Below, piece by piece: positions 46,130 through 59,900 of a stretch of DNA of 64,000 nucleotides. The DNA comes from Lonicera japonica. Taxonomy: Eukaryota; Streptophyta; Magnoliopsida; Dipsacales; Caprifoliaceae. The notes under the pieces are model-generated. The model ran no database searches. It was not told where the DNA came from and saw only the letters and a list, made by a program, of their open reading frames with translations. Location of the stretch: assembly GCA_021464415.1 (NCBI GenBank), contig CM038464.1, forward strand, positions 57,959,328 to 58,023,327. Direction: 5' to 3'. The position numbers and the translations under genes are program-made. The stretch's first letter is position 1. Each line of letters begins with the position of its first letter.

Positions 46130-48600
46130 TACTTTAATCGACAAAAAAACCCGGTCTATAAAGGCAAAAATGATAAAGGTCATATCTAGTATGATATTTG
46201 CCATTGTGAAGCATGTGAAGAAGGTGCTTATAAAGACCAATTAGATCCTGCTGAACTTCGCAAGTATCGCAGAAAGAAAAAGTTAAGTGAAGGAAAGGTG
46301 CTCAGTTCCCAAGAACAACTCCAAGAACACTATGAAAATGGTGATCGTACTGTTGATTTACTTGGTGAACCCTCAAGAAAGTTTGATTTTTTCGTCTTTT
46401 ATGGCGATACTCCACTACCTAACCCCCTTTAAGAAGTTTCCAATTCCAAACCACCACCTCCACCTCAAAACCATAACTCCCCAAAACCACAATCACAAAC
46501 TCTTTCTCGTCTTCCTCCTTATGCCCAGAAAGCCATTAAAGCTCTCCAACAACCATCAATGTTCCAAAATTATCCACTCCAACCACCTTCTCAACCAATA
46601 TCTTGTTTCCTTATGGAAGAACAAGATTCTCCTTTACAATTTCCCATAGCAGAAGATTTTGATAACCAGACTCAGCAAACAAAACATATGTGGAAAGTTC
46701 GAAATCCTCATAGTGTTGATGCCCATGGAGAACCAAAGAAAGTTACCACGACTGAAGTAGCTCTAAATTGGCAAACTGAAAATGCAGTAGCTCAAAATAC
46801 TGTTTTAACCCAGATTGCTAAATCCACGAAGAAAATTGAAAGCAAAATGACAAAGTTGGATGCTATTGATCAATCTGTTATGGAAATCCGTAGTAGATTG
46901 AAGCATATCAATGACAAAATGCGAATTCTCGCCTCCACTGTTACAGATTTGTCAGCTAGCTCTTCTTATTTCTCATAAATGTACCGTGAACAAAAGTTTC
47001 TTCAGAATTAGCTTGAGTCACTCCAAAAGGCTTCTCAACCATTGTTACTGTCGTTCCTAGGCATGTCAAATGCTACAGTACCATCCACAAGTCTTACTAA
47101 TCCTGATAGTATTGATCTTTGTGCAGATACCCCTCGACGAAAACTCCCTAATTGGCCAAACCCAAAACCCAAGTCTTCTAAACCAAAGTCCAAACATACC
47201 TATGCTTACCTAAAGCCCAAAATTGAAACCCAACGGCCTAAGCCCAGACCAATCATTCGATATCCCGCTAGCTCTTATGATTATGATGATGTGTATCTTC
47301 AAACTTACCGTCAACCCATTGAACCTCCCAAACCAATCTAGCAATCCTTTCAACGAACAAATGTTGTAACGCATCCTACTGCTTAGAGTTACTTTGAACA
47401 TGATCTAATACAAGGTGCGTTTTCCAGACAAATGGACATGTATGATATTCAAGAGAATAATTGTGTGTCAGAAAACGAAATCTTGTCTTTTTTAAAGACT
47501 CTCACTATGACTAATAGACCACAAGTCAAGGCCCATAAGCCAGATCTCTTTGAAAGCTTTGAAGAAGTTTTCTCAGCCCAACAGTAGCAGAAACAACCAC
47601 AACAACCTCATCAGCAGCAGCAACCACCTTATCAGGAACCCTCACTTGAACTTATTGTTGAAGATCCATAATCTCCAAGTTCGAGTGATGATTATGTTTT
47701 GCTCCCAAAGGTTTCATCCAATGAAAATTATCAAAGATTTACTCTTGATGATATTTCCCTAAATCAATGGCGCGACATATTTGCTACTTTTACAGCATAG
47801 ATCGACACAAATCTTGAAAACTATCCTCAACCCAAAGTTTTCAAAAGATTCCTTGCTCGTCTTAATGGTCGCCTCAAAGATTCGTATGAATCCCTTGGAA
47901 AATATAGGCAGCTTATCCTTCAACAACAACCTACAGTTGACAAATTCCTTGGTCTCATGTACATTGAATTTGTTGGCAAGCCTATTCGCTATCTTGATAT
48001 CATACGTGACGAACTCCTGAATATGAAATGTTGTTTGCTTTATCTCAAAGATCTTGAAAAGCATTACGAGCGTATCTTTAAGAGATTTTATGTCCTTGGT
48101 GGTATTGATGACGTCAAGCTCAAGCAGATTATATTTCATTCATTCCCAGATCTGCTTGTAGTTGAAGCAAAGTAGCTTATAAAAATTCAGAAGTTAGAGT
48201 TTAAAGATCTCCCACTAGCTGATATTTATGAATATTCATGGAGAATATTCAGCAAATAGTTCCAGAATCAATTCCTCATGCAACAAAGATTGGATGAAGA
48301 TCAAATGTAAAAGTGACAAGAATTGTGATTACAGATCCCACAGAAAAGGGAAAAAGACTCATCATTCTAAGAGGCATTCAAAGCACAAGTCTAGGACTGA
48401 TGATTACAACTAGAAAAAAATCAAGCCATAGGCGTTTTAAGAAGAAAAACTCTTGGAAATTTGTAAAGAAACGCAATTTCAGAAAAAAATGCATAGACGA
48501 TTGTTTCATATGTCACAAGAAATGACACTTTGCAAAAAATTGTCCTAATGCAAAGAAAAATGAGCAGTTCATGATGTTACTTCATCAGCATTATCCTGAA
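46130..48600 (+). pseudogene. pararetrovirus copy 2 capsid region
   Basis: The first part contains a short Cys cluster (CHCEACEEG, about 46200), then a Pro-rich linker and the open stretch 46559-46978 with a coiled-coil-like segment (QIAKSTKKIESKMTKLDAID). A further Gln/Pro-rich linker leads to a capsid-like core (about 47750-48175: YPQPKVFKRFLARLNGRL, LGLMYIEFVGKP). A Lys/Arg-rich stretch precedes the nucleocapsid zinc knuckle (about 48508-48545, CFIC...HFAKNC), in which a TGA stop sits just before the conserved His. Several other stops occur. In live relatives this part forms the virion shell and binds RNA. Confidence 0.75.
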
Positions 48601-48619
48601 ATCACATAATCTAATGTTG

Positions 48620-49520
48620 AGTCAGTCCTCTGAATAGAAGATCAAGCTTCCCCAGAAACGATAATTGAAATTCACTATTCCGATGATGAAGTTATAAACG
48701 AAGATGATGCAATTTTTTCGTCTTCCTCCTCTCCGCCTGAACCAGAATCTGAACCAGAATTGCCCATGGTTAGCTCACTAGAAGAACGTCTATCATTGGT
48801 ACCATCCCTAGTTCCTTTGGCAAAGGTTTCCCTCATTCGAAAATCATATTACAAGCCAAAACCACTAATAGCCTTCTTTGATACAGGTTCAACCTGTTCA
48901 TTCATGAATCCATCAAAGTTACCCATATCTTATTGGAAGAAATGTTTAGTTGGTTTTTGAGTAGCCAACGGCGATATTCTTATGGTTGATAAAATCAGTA
49001 CTATTATCCAAATCCAGATCTTCCCAGCAGAACGATAAGACACAAGGGTTTTGGTACATCCTTACCCCAAAAGGATATTCTCATTGGTTTTGATATAATC
49101 AAACAACTCCCAAGTTTAAGTTTCTATGATGATGGCTTACACTATGAGAAATATCTTTTACCTTGGGTCGCACCAAGTGACATGTATAAAATCCAAACCC
49201 CATTACTTGAAAGCTCAAATTACACCTCCGTTGAAGCATTAATCTCCCAGCTTATTCAAATCTCCTGTGCATAATCTCATTCTGAGTTTTTGCAGAAATG
49301 CTTTAATCCGCTTTGGCAAAATCCTAAATATTTTGTCACATTACCATTTAAGCTCAACGAAGATGTTAATCCTATAAAAGCCTCCCATTTTGGAATGAAT
49401 CATGAACATCTGCAACTGGCAATAGCAGAACTCTAAACCCTTGCTCAACAGCAGTTAATTGAAGCTACCACTTCCCAATGGGCATGTGAAGCTTTTTATG
49501 TTAACAAATGATCAGAGCAA
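48620..49520 (+). pseudogene. pararetrovirus copy 2 aspartic protease region
   Basis: The retropepsin active-site motif FFDTGSTCSFMN lies at about 48876-48910. An acidic linker precedes it, and broken sequence leads on to RT. One stop follows the motif by about 16 codons. The enzyme would cleave the viral polyprotein in a functional genome; here it is dead. Confidence 0.75.
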
Positions 49521-50749
49521 GTTCGTGGAAAAATGAGACTTGCCATAAATTACCAACCTCTCAACCATTTCTTACTCAGCGATAAGTTTCCATTACCACA
49601 AAAGCATTCGCTATTCAGCCAGCTCTCTCATGCCAAAGTGTTTTCTAAGTTCGACTTGAGAGCAGGATTTTGGCAGATTGGAATTGCCCCAGAAGAACGT
49701 CACAAAACCGCATTTTGTATTCCAGGTTACAAATACCAATGGACAGTCATGCCATTTGATCTTAAAAATGCCCCATCAGTTTTCCAGAAAACAATGGTCC
49801 GGAAAATTTGAACCACTTATAGCTAATGCTTTGATTTACATCGATGATATTCTTTTGTACTCCATTGATCTTGAGTCTTACCTCAAACTTCTCAGCCATT
49901 TTTACTAGTTAGTATTTGAGAATGGAATCATGTTATCCCAAAAGAAAATGGTGATTGCTCAGACTGAAATTGATTTCCTTGGTATGCAAACATCAAATGA
50001 AAAAAATCAAATTGCAACCCCATGTTTCAAAAGATCTCCTAAAATTCCCAGACAAACTCACTTCGGTTACCCAGATCCAACAATTCCTTGGCCTTGTAAA
50101 TTATATGTCCCAATTCATTTCTCATCTCTCAAAATACACAGGCCCGTTAACTGAATTGCTCAAAAAGTCTCCCCCTCCTTGGTCCCAAATTCATACAGAT
50201 TATGTTACAAAGCTCAAAACTCTTACTCAGTCACTTCACCCATTACAGATACCTTCCAATAGTACACGAATACTGCAGACTGACGCCAATAATCAGTATT
50301 GGGCAGCAATCCTCATTGAAGAAATTAATGGCAAACGTAATGTGTACGGATACAAGTCCGGTAAATTTAAACAATCCAAAAGAAATTATCATTCAACTTT
50401 CAAAGAAATTCTAACAGTTCGATGCGGAATAGAAAAGTTTCAGTTCCATCTCATTGGTCATCATTTTATCATTGAAATGGATATGAAATCGTTCTATTCA
50501 ATGATTAATTTCAAACAAAAACAGATACCTAATCCTCAATTGCTTAGGTGGTCTGAATGGTTTTCTCAATGGTCGTTTATCGCAAAACACATTCCAGGCA
50601 AAGATAATGTTTTGGCAGATTATTTCTCCTGCACTCCACCCGATTCATCTTTATCCCACATCGCTCCACAAGAGAACCTCTTGTCTTGTAAACCCTATAT
50701 ATACCAACCCGTTCCTAACTTTCTCCCATGTGTCTTTTCCATTACTTAA
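49520..50749 (+). pseudogene. pararetrovirus copy 2 RT and RNase H
   Basis: RT motifs INYQPLNHFL, KFDLRAGFWQ and FDLKNAPSVFQ lie in one frame (49533-49811); a frameshift near 49790 moves the catalytic YIDDILLY to a second frame, and another shift near 49950 leads to the long frame to 50749. RNase H there shows its acidic residues in LQTDANNQYWAA, FKEILTV, EMDMKSF and GKDNVLADYFS. Copy 1 has matching text with its own, different breaks. Confidence 0.88.
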
Positions 50750-50764
50750 ATCACACCCCTCATC

Positions 50765-51813
50765 ATGAATCCCAAAGCCAATTCTGAAGCCAGTACGAGT
50801 AATCCCCATAATAGAGATAGAGAAACTTTATCTAAATCTATTTCTCGACCAGTTCAGTTTTCAGACTTCAATCCCCTTTTTTCAGTCCTTGATGCTATTC
50901 CTTATCTTCCTGTTGAACTTCAAAATCTCATCCTTACTCATACTCTTAAGCTCCGAGATAAAGATCTTGCAATCAGATTTTTAGAAATCACTCTGAAAAA
51001 TATGGTTTAGTTTTCCGAGGTTTACGCCTCCATCCTGACTATCCATATTGTTCTCTGTTCCATATCCATCGTCCCAGTTGAGTTCCAGTCTAGGCTTTAG
51101 TTTTTCTTTGGTACCTTACCAGAGCTTATACTATTGGTTTCATTTTTGATGCTCCTATTTTCTTGTAATACATCCGAATTGCTACAGAAGATCCCGAAAT
51201 TACAGATTTGTATGATACAGCTACTTTAGGCACTTACAATTTCCTCACTTTTCTCAAATGGTTTAAATCCCCAGCTCAGTGGAAATCAGAATTGCAGACT
51301 CATCACCATTGCTATGTCCTTATCACTTTTCATGGTCCCATGAAGATTCCCCATTCTGATGGAAGTAATGCTCAAATCCTTAAATGGTATACCACCAATC
51401 TTCCAAAATTAAGCAAAGAGCCGTATAATCTCAATTATGTGTTTTTTCTTAAGCACATATGTTATGTGAATAAGGTTGATTTTGAAAAGGTTCCAGAAGC
51501 AGTTAAGTTTGGTCATGATCCATGGCGCACAGATGATATGTGTTGCGTCTTGTTATTTGAATGTCTCTATAGCTATGCACATGATGACTTTTGGTAAGAA
51601 GGAGAACAAAGTTCTAATACTGATAACTTTGTTAGCATGGATGACAAAACCGATAATAAAGCAAATATTGAACATGTTGTTAATAACTATGATTTTTCCC
51701 ATGATCTAGCTTATGACAGTGATACCGGTTATGAAGATGAAGATGATGAAGCACCGTACTTCTCCCTTGATAATCATTATGATTTTGATGATGATGGAAA
51801 TGAAACCGATTGA
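50765..51813 (+). pseudogene. pararetrovirus copy 2 downstream ORF, broken
   Basis: Homologue of the intact 356-aa ORF of copy 1. ATG at 50765; the frame breaks at about 51008, with other stops before the frame resumes at 51208-51597 and the acidic end to 51813, closing DDDGNETD. Conserved blocks YLPVELQNLILTHTLKLRDKD and FLKWFKS place it securely. Function unknown. Confidence 0.8.
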
Positions 51814-52085
51814 CCCGTCCGTCTTGACTCAGCTCAGCGAGTAACTCTCTATCGGCAAAATGAGTTAACTCGCAAGCAGTTCGAACCTACTTTAGTTTAA
51901 TGTGCTATGTCGAGTGTGCTTTGCTTTTACTTTATGTCAGTGTGTTTTGTCTTATTTTATTATTATTTACTTACTTTTGCAAAGTTGCTTTTCCAAAAGG
52001 AAGGAATCTTTTCCTTTTCCAATTTGTATTATTGTTATCTTTCCAGCTGTATGGTAGATATTGTGTGTATGTTTGGTATTCCTAT

Positions 52086-52095
52086 CTATATAAGG
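52086..52095 (+). promoter_or_regulatory. TATA box of pararetrovirus copy 2
   Basis: CTATATAAGG about 270 bases after the last viral ORF, followed by a purine-rich leader start. It corresponds in position to the TATA element of copy 1 at 28521-28528. Confidence 0.6.
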
Positions 52096-52364
52096 AGCAT
52101 CTTAGAATAAGAGTGAATAAGAGTTGGAGAGTTCACCTGTGATCAGAGTTCTTGTAAAAATTCAAGTAAGTTAAGTTTTAATGAAAATGTCTTATTACTA
52201 TTAATCGTAATCTTCTCTTTTATAACAACAATTATAGTCTTATATGTTCTAGCAACTATTTTATGGTTATATCTATATGATAAGTATGATATCCGTGATT
52301 TTGATTTAAGATAGGTTTCGCTACAGTGTTGTGTTGTGCATAACAACAAGCATATCCCCTTGTG

Positions 52365-52490
52365 GTAGAACCTCTGATCGATCAGAGGGTAGATTTTGCT
52401 TTGCTAGGTGGCTACCTTCTAATCGATCAGAGAGTAGATTCTGCACTAAAAGGTGGCCTCTGATTGATCAGAGGGTTGTTTCGGAAAACT
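52365..52490. repeat. three spaced copies of a palindrome, CTCTGATCGATCAGAG type
   Basis: CCTCTGATCGATCAGAGGG (from about 52371), CTTCTAATCGATCAGAGAG and CCTCTGATTGATCAGAGGG lie about 50 bases apart with related spacers (GTAGATT-TGC). Similar in design to the CAGTCGACTG pair in the LTR-like block at 40233-41503. Confidence 0.75.
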
Positions 52491-53991
52491 TTATTCTTTT
52501 CTTTTAGTTTATATCTTCCTTGAACACTTCCCAAAGCTCCCCAACTTGCTTCCAAAATCTATGGGCACAATCAAAACATTAGAAAAGGCTACTTTGAGCC
52601 ATGATAAATCAATTCTTGATATTTTTAGTGTGTATAAAAAGTGGGTTAATTTAATTAATCTAGGCTAAGATAAACGCGATAATCGCAATCAAAAGAGTGT
52701 TAGAAACTACAAAATTACGCGTTTATTAAAACCTTTCGTGCTTAAAAATAAAATCCACGAGTCCCTTCATTATCACTGGTCGTCATCATCTATAAAAATT
52801 CGATAAAAACTGATCTAAATACAATCCAAACTGACTGATTGCCATGTCTAGTGATGATTGCTTCCATTTGAAACTTTTTATAAAACTACCCTTAATGTTT
52901 AAAACAATTATAAACTAAGCCCTAAAGTTTTAAAACTTACAAAAATATTCATAAAACTTTTTTTTATTAGTCTATATACCCCACTATTTTTTTAACATTT
53001 CAAGCGGGGCCATGGTCCCCACATACCTTGGCTCTTGACCATATCACCTTGGCCCTTGACCATATCTCCTTATAATAAATAAGTTATATTCCTGCTCATT
53101 ATGTATATGAGAATTATTCTACTCTCTTCAGAACATGTGAATGTTAATAAAAACTCTTAATTTGAAACGGAAACGCATATAGTTTTATCTTTTAAGTCGA
53201 TAAAAGAAATCTAATAGCTTGATAATTATTTTGTCTATAGGTTCTCTCTGGTTGATATTTCTAACTTTTCTATATGAGAGAGAGAAAGACTATTAGGGGT
53301 ATATAAAAAGCCCCTAAAACTGAATCGAATGAACTCGAACCAATTGCTTTTTTTATGATTTTGGTTTAGTTCCAAAATAATACAACCAAAACCAAAGCAA
53401 GTTGGTTTTCGGGTGTATACATACAAAAATGAAACCAACTTGGTAAACATATCCTATTTCATTGGTTCATTAATATGAACCATTTTTTCACTTTTAACAA
53501 AAAAATATAAGGTTAAAGTTGAAGAGAATGATAGTAAAACTAAAAGAAACCTCAATCCTAATCCATTCAAAGGCCCAATTAGAGATTCAATAACAAAAAA
53601 AAGAAGATGCCAAGAGATTAGAAAAATCGTACAAAAATAAAAAAATGGTATAAACCTGTGGCACAAAATTATAATTGAGGTCCAATGCTTAAACCGACTG
53701 ACTGGACCAATTCCGGTCGATTTAAGCCGGTTAGGCGGTCTGGTTGACCTTATGAATGAAATCGAAATGTTGGTAAACCAAACCATGCACACCAAACTAT
53801 CTCATCTTATTACTAGCTATTTAAACACAAAAAGAAACTTTTATGCGAAGTATGATTGCACATATACTCCTGGCAAGTAGCAACCAGAAAAGGAGAAAAA
53901 GAAACAAAAAATTTACTAAACAAATATACATGTATATTTATGAAATGCAATTTCCATATATATATATATATAATACACATATTGCATATGG
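52491..53991. other. intergenic region and 3' flank of the LIKE-COV gene
   Basis: No gene seen. The last 200-300 bases before 53991 should be the 3' UTR of the minus-strand gene and contain a TA microsatellite (about 53955-53972). Confidence 0.5.
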
Positions 53992-56900
53992 TTATACAAT
54001 TCTATTGAGAGGGATTTTGTCATTCTTCTGTCCAATAACTCTTTCAACAGGAGAAATCCTTTGGGGCATGCTCATACCTCCAGAAACTATTATCTCTGTG
54101 TTTATTTCCATAATAAGTTAGATATAATTGATAAATTGAACATGATTGTTTACATAAAAAAAGAGTTGAATTCTTTAAAATTGTTTTACATATTTTTTAG
54201 GGGCATTTATGATCTGGCCTTGAGTTTAAAAATTTCATGATGCAATCCACCACCTTTTTTTTAAAAAGACGCGGAACCTAGGTGATACCGCCTATTACGA
54301 GGAACAAAGTTGGGAGATACTAATACATAATTGAAAGATAATGGTCGTAGAATTGGGAGACATCGATTGCAACTGGGAGATATTGGTCACACACATATAT
54401 GTGCGTAAATTGAACCTTACCTGTATATACGTGTAATCATATGTGTTTTATATGCATCCTAATTATAGACATGCATTAAAGATGACGGTCTTCTCTCTAG
54501 GAAAAAAAGGATTCATCTATTTCAAGAGGTAAATAGATTTATTTATTTTTCTACGAAATTTCATAGAGATCATTATCTCCATTGTGAGTAGATAATCTCC
54601 GTAAAATTTTATAAAAAAAAATAAAAATAAATCTGGAAGTGCGAGCCTGTAAGGGGATGAAATATAATATAATCATCTCAATTACTTAATTGAACCTTTT
54701 GATGAAATTTAATGGAGATAATATACCCAGCATATATTATTTCTACCAAGTTTCACAAAAAAATTCATTAATTTATTACTTGAAATAGTCGATCCTTCTT
54801 TTTCTTAATGAGAGGAACCGTGCTCTATAGACTAGGTTTGCCCTTATTATATATCTTCCTCCTATGAAGCACTGATACTTCTAAGAGGGCCACGAATCTG
54901 TATCGAACACGTAATTTAGAGTATCTTGATCTTTATTTAACTTTTGAAATTCGAATATGTGGGGGGAAAGAGATACATTTGGGATACATATCTATATCCT
55001 ATTTTTTCAAAAAATACGTATTAACTTATTTGTATTGTATAGTACCCGTATCACATCGTGTATTAGTACTTGTGCTTCTTAGTCATATATTAATATGTGG
55101 TTATGATTAATATATGAATGGAAAAAAGAATCATACCTATGCATTCACGAATTGAGAGATTTGGTCTTGTGATATCCTTGGAACTAACTAAAAATATATC
55201 GCCAATGTATAAATGGTTTGTTGGAACAAACACACTACACAATTTTTCATCTCCATCTTCTCTCTGCTTTCTCGACCAAAATAATGAGATCGATTAAATC
55301 AATTGAAAAGTATCATGTCAAATAGACAAATAAACAAGATTGCTATATCAAATTAAGAGTCCCGATTCTAAGATAGGCTTTAAAATATGGCTATCCTTAT
55401 AGCCAAAGCAATTATGGCTTGGCCAGATACCATAGTGGTAGTGCATAATACTGCTTTCAAAATTTTTATTATATGTTTCTAAAGTTGTACATTGCTTTGA
55501 CAATTTCCATAATTGCTTTGCTAAATAGCAAAGCCTTAAAATATAATATAAAAATTTCAAGATTAACCTTTTACTATAATCCAACTACAAATATTGCTAA
55601 CAAATGTAAGCTAATTTTTAAACGTACCTGAAGGATGATTGATGATGTGATAAAGCCAAAGGCATATTCACCCGCACGCGGATGATGAATAATAGCTACC
55701 TCTTTAAAAGCAGTAGTATTTTGATCTGTTAAAAGAATGTAAAAAGGGCAACACATTATTTTCCAGAGTACTTTAAAATTAATATGCCAAAATAAAATGA
55801 CGACGATTATAAGTTAAGCAATCAACAATTACCAATTGATGGTGATTATTATCCCTATAATACAGTTTTGTCTAGGGTTTTTCGAGAACCCCCTTGCCCC
55901 GCAGCTCATAATACAGTATTTCAGAAAACCCCCTAAAATTATATAAAGAGAGTTTACCCTCTAATTCATAATACCATCCATTTGCCATTAATATATTTTT
56001 TTTAAACCAAAATAACCTTGTGTCTTTTTTCACACATCTTACTAAGCACAAATAAATATTTTGTAATGCTTAATGGGTTACTCAAACTAAGGGCCATAGC
56101 TTATATTTATATACAACATATAGGCTTATAATGAGAAAGCAAAAATAAATAGGACCAAAAAGGACAAAATAACCTATGTGATCAAATCCTAATTAAATAC
56201 TAAATCTATAAAATCCCTTATTTATGGGAAGAACAAAAGACACCTAATAATAATAATTAAAATATGATTTCCAGCACTAGGTAAAAGCTCTTTCATCTAG
56301 TTAGGTAGGCTTTTCATGTCAGGGAGGGAACCTGCAAATGACAAGATGCGCCCCTTTACTTTTGATGAGGTGTTTGTGTAAAGAGAGAACAAGAGGTTGT
56401 TTGCAGAATTGAGGTACAATTACATAGATTCTGTGTCTTTATTTATTTATACCCTTGGGATGTATAACGAAGATGAACTTTGTTGAATTTATGAGACTGG
56501 AATAGTTTCAAAGTTTTAATGCTTTTTTCGTTGATATAATTTTGCTTAAGTGTCTATTTTTGGAGCATAGATGCATTTTTGTTACTTATCTGCTTGTTCT
56601 TTGTATACTTATGCACACAAAATAGCCTACCATCATGGTAAAAACTGCCATTGGCATTGAGCCAAATCATTAAAAACTAGAAATGTAACCTTAAATTCTC
56701 TCATTCCAAGATTGATAAACAAATCAAACAAAAAAAATACACACTCAACAAATAGAAAAAAACATAAGAAAAAAAACTTTGTTATAGGCCTTGCAATAGG
56801 TTAGGTTCTTGACTGGTGAAAAACAGCTTCACTCATACACAACTTGTTTAGTAAACATGAGCAAAAATCAAATTCAAACATGACCCATTTAGTTAATGAA

Positions 56901-59900
56901 CAACATGATCCATTTCATTTTAACCCATTAACTTAGAATCCAAAAATTGAAACTCTAAAATTGGAACACTATCTGAACAACATAAACACAATCCAAACAC
57001 AAATCAACACAAAAATATAGGTGTTAAAATGGCATGGGTGCCCTCGACTATGCAAAGTATTCATAACTTTTTTAACAGTTAGTTATCAGTTTCGCAAATA
57101 CACACTAACACAATTTCTAAAGTAAAATAGGTCTAATGGTTCCACCCATTAGTGACTTATACCCGTTAAGGTTACACCGATACCTGGTAATTTTGAGTCA
57201 ATTTTGTGACGTGTCTCATATTTAAAGGCCTACTTTGTTAAATCTCAATAGCAAGGGAAATTGCGTTTTGAATTCCCCCAACTGATGGTAGTTTAGAATT
57301 CATTAAGCAAGCAAGAAATTGGTCTCTTACCAGGAGAAATAGCAGCACTAATTTGTTTGGAGGCAGAGTAAATATGCTTAACGAATGGCATTCGCTTTAT
57401 AATCCATTCACCAACGGAGAAAACAGTAGCACCCATCCACGACGAAACGAAAATACCAATGAAAAACACAAATACTAAAGATGTGACAAAACCAAGTCCT
57501 GCATCATAAACATAATATTTCACAATGTTATAATTTATATTACATGGCCATAAACATAAAATAACATGTAGGCCTAGGTAATAAAATAATGATCCAAAGC
57601 ATGATATTAACAAACCCTTGAATTCAATTGTTGAACATGTAGGCCTAGGTAATAAAATCATGATCCAAAGCATGATATTAACAAACCCTTGAATTAAATT
57701 GTTTCTTTTACACACTGAATTTATTAAAGTATTATAATGCATTTTAGCAAAATGAAAACCTTAGTAAAACACATTAAGAAATTGTCCAAAGTTTTAAGCT
57801 CAGCTACTAAAGTAGTAACTACAAGAAGTCCCTAAAGGAAGTCAACAATCTCTCTAAAACAATCTAAATTCATCAAACTATAAAAGCATTCTTTTGGTTA
57901 CAATAGGAGGTCCATAAAACTAAGAGAAAATGGATTAGAAGGGCGTCTTCTAGAATTAAATAAAAGGGAAGGATGCTTTACTTCTCAACATATGGAGGGC
58001 TTCCTCCGCAATTTGTTTTGACCACAGGGACACTTTTAAAAGTTTATGCATTACATGACACTCACCATTTTTTCAGTGGTCAATTATACTTGCATCAAAC
58101 CTTTTTATTTTCTTCTCCTTCATGTGTGGTTGCCATGCCTTGCTAACCATCAACACCGCCACCTTGCTGCCCACCCCCAGAACTTTGCCTAACGCCCAAC
58201 CCGTCCCGAACACCAAACTATGGGGAAATATGATATTTCATGGATTGGAATTAAAATTTTCCATTTTCATCTATTAAATCATTTTTAAGCCTGCAAACTC
58301 TCTACTTCCACTGTGCTTTCTGACAAGCAACGAGTTAAGAGTTCCCAAGATCTTATATACTGAGGAGGTAGACTTGTAATTTGCACTGGATTTTATGTTC
58401 TTAATATGCTTTCTCATTGGCATGACTAAGCCGCACACATTGACAAACTTTATTAGGTGACATGCAGCCTTAGTGAACGAGTTATGAGTGCATGTCCATA
58501 AGGTTTCCTGATGTGTATCATGTTAGAGTTGAAGCATATAACCTAAAACTAATTAGCAATGAGTTCCTCAACAAGTTATATATTGAGGTTGAAGGGTTAT
58601 ACCAATAGATTAAGAAGTTATACTATTATGAACCATCTCTCCCAAAAGCTTAAGCTATTAGGAGAAAGAACCGCACATGGAGAGCAAACAAATTTCGAAT
58701 TTTGAATTTCGGATTAACAAATGGGGGATTGAGTTGCCAAAGCTTAAAACTTGGACCTCCCAGAAAACCAACATGTGATACCATTTTAGGAACCATCTCT
58801 CCCAAAACCTTAAGCTGTCAGGAGAAGGAACCATAATCAATATCATGCTTAACATATACCTGTAGAAAATGGGACGAAATTTAATCCAAGGGAAGGACAC
58901 CCTTACTTTTAAACACATGGAGGGCTTCCTCCACAATTTCTTTAAGCCATAAGGACACTTGTTAATTTTTGTGCATCGCGAGAATATTCCCTTTTTTTAA
59001 ATGTTTAATTATACCAATACCAAACCTTTTTATTTCTTTCACTCATGACTCATGAGTAGTTGCCAAGGCCTCACCAACCATGGCCACAACCCTCCTACGC
59101 TCCCCTAGAGCCCCAGCTACACCCAACTCACTTTAAACCCCTAATTGTCACACTCTTCTTCATCGATTCGTGTTTGAATGTATTTATACAATTATATATA
59201 TGTGTGTGTATCCAGAGAGAGATAGAGTGTGTGTTTGGGTGTGTATATACATATATGTATATATGTATGCAATGTGTAGATGAATTTAAGAAAAGAAAAT
59301 TGAAACCTAACAGCTAGTTTTAGGTTGGCTGCGGTTTCAGTGTTGGTGTGGGATGGGGGAGAGATGGAGGTGATTTGATGTATTTTTTAAAAGAAGAAAA
59401 AAATTAAGGGTATTTTAGGTATGAAAAAATAAGTATCCTTATTTTGAAATGCAAAAGTAAGGTGTCCTTCCATTGGATTTAATTGCGGAAAGAGCCCTTA
59501 AACCCATTACCTCTATTTAAAATTACCCATGTGGAATTTTTATGTTCTCAACAACTGATGTGGACGTGTTGTTCCTTGATGTCTAGTTATATCTAGGGGA
59601 GTAGATCAACACATAAGAGTGACAGAGAATGTAGGGTGAAAAACTTTGGCTACTCGAAACAAATTATTTAGGATATGTTATTGTTCAATTCCAATTTTAT
59701 TGCGTAGTCCTTATATAGGGATGGAGGATAAACAACAACCAACAAAATTATGAATTCTCTAAGTACTAGAAAGCATTCAAAAGCTTCTTCAGGAAATAGA
59801 CTAACACTAATATATACCTTTTTTGGATATAGTTTTCCATCTTTAAATTTTGTGTTATTTTACGCTTTCCTATCTTCCTCACATACACAACTTCCCTAAT

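Larger units (their letters stand above)
46121..52340 (+). mobile_element. endogenous pararetrovirus (Caulimoviridae) copy 2, main part
   Basis: Collinear capsid region, zinc knuckle, protease, RT, RNase H, downstream ORF and promoter, all on plus. It shows the section missing from copy 1. Numerous stops and frameshifts make it non-functional. Together with the inverted movement fragment it covers most of a florendovirus-like genome. The 3' limit (about 52340) is uncertain; no primer site was seen there. Confidence 0.9.

Noticed and set aside
46287..46649. 120-codon plus frame near the start of pararetrovirus copy 2
   Set aside because: Out of frame with the capsid text that overlaps it; a shadow frame.
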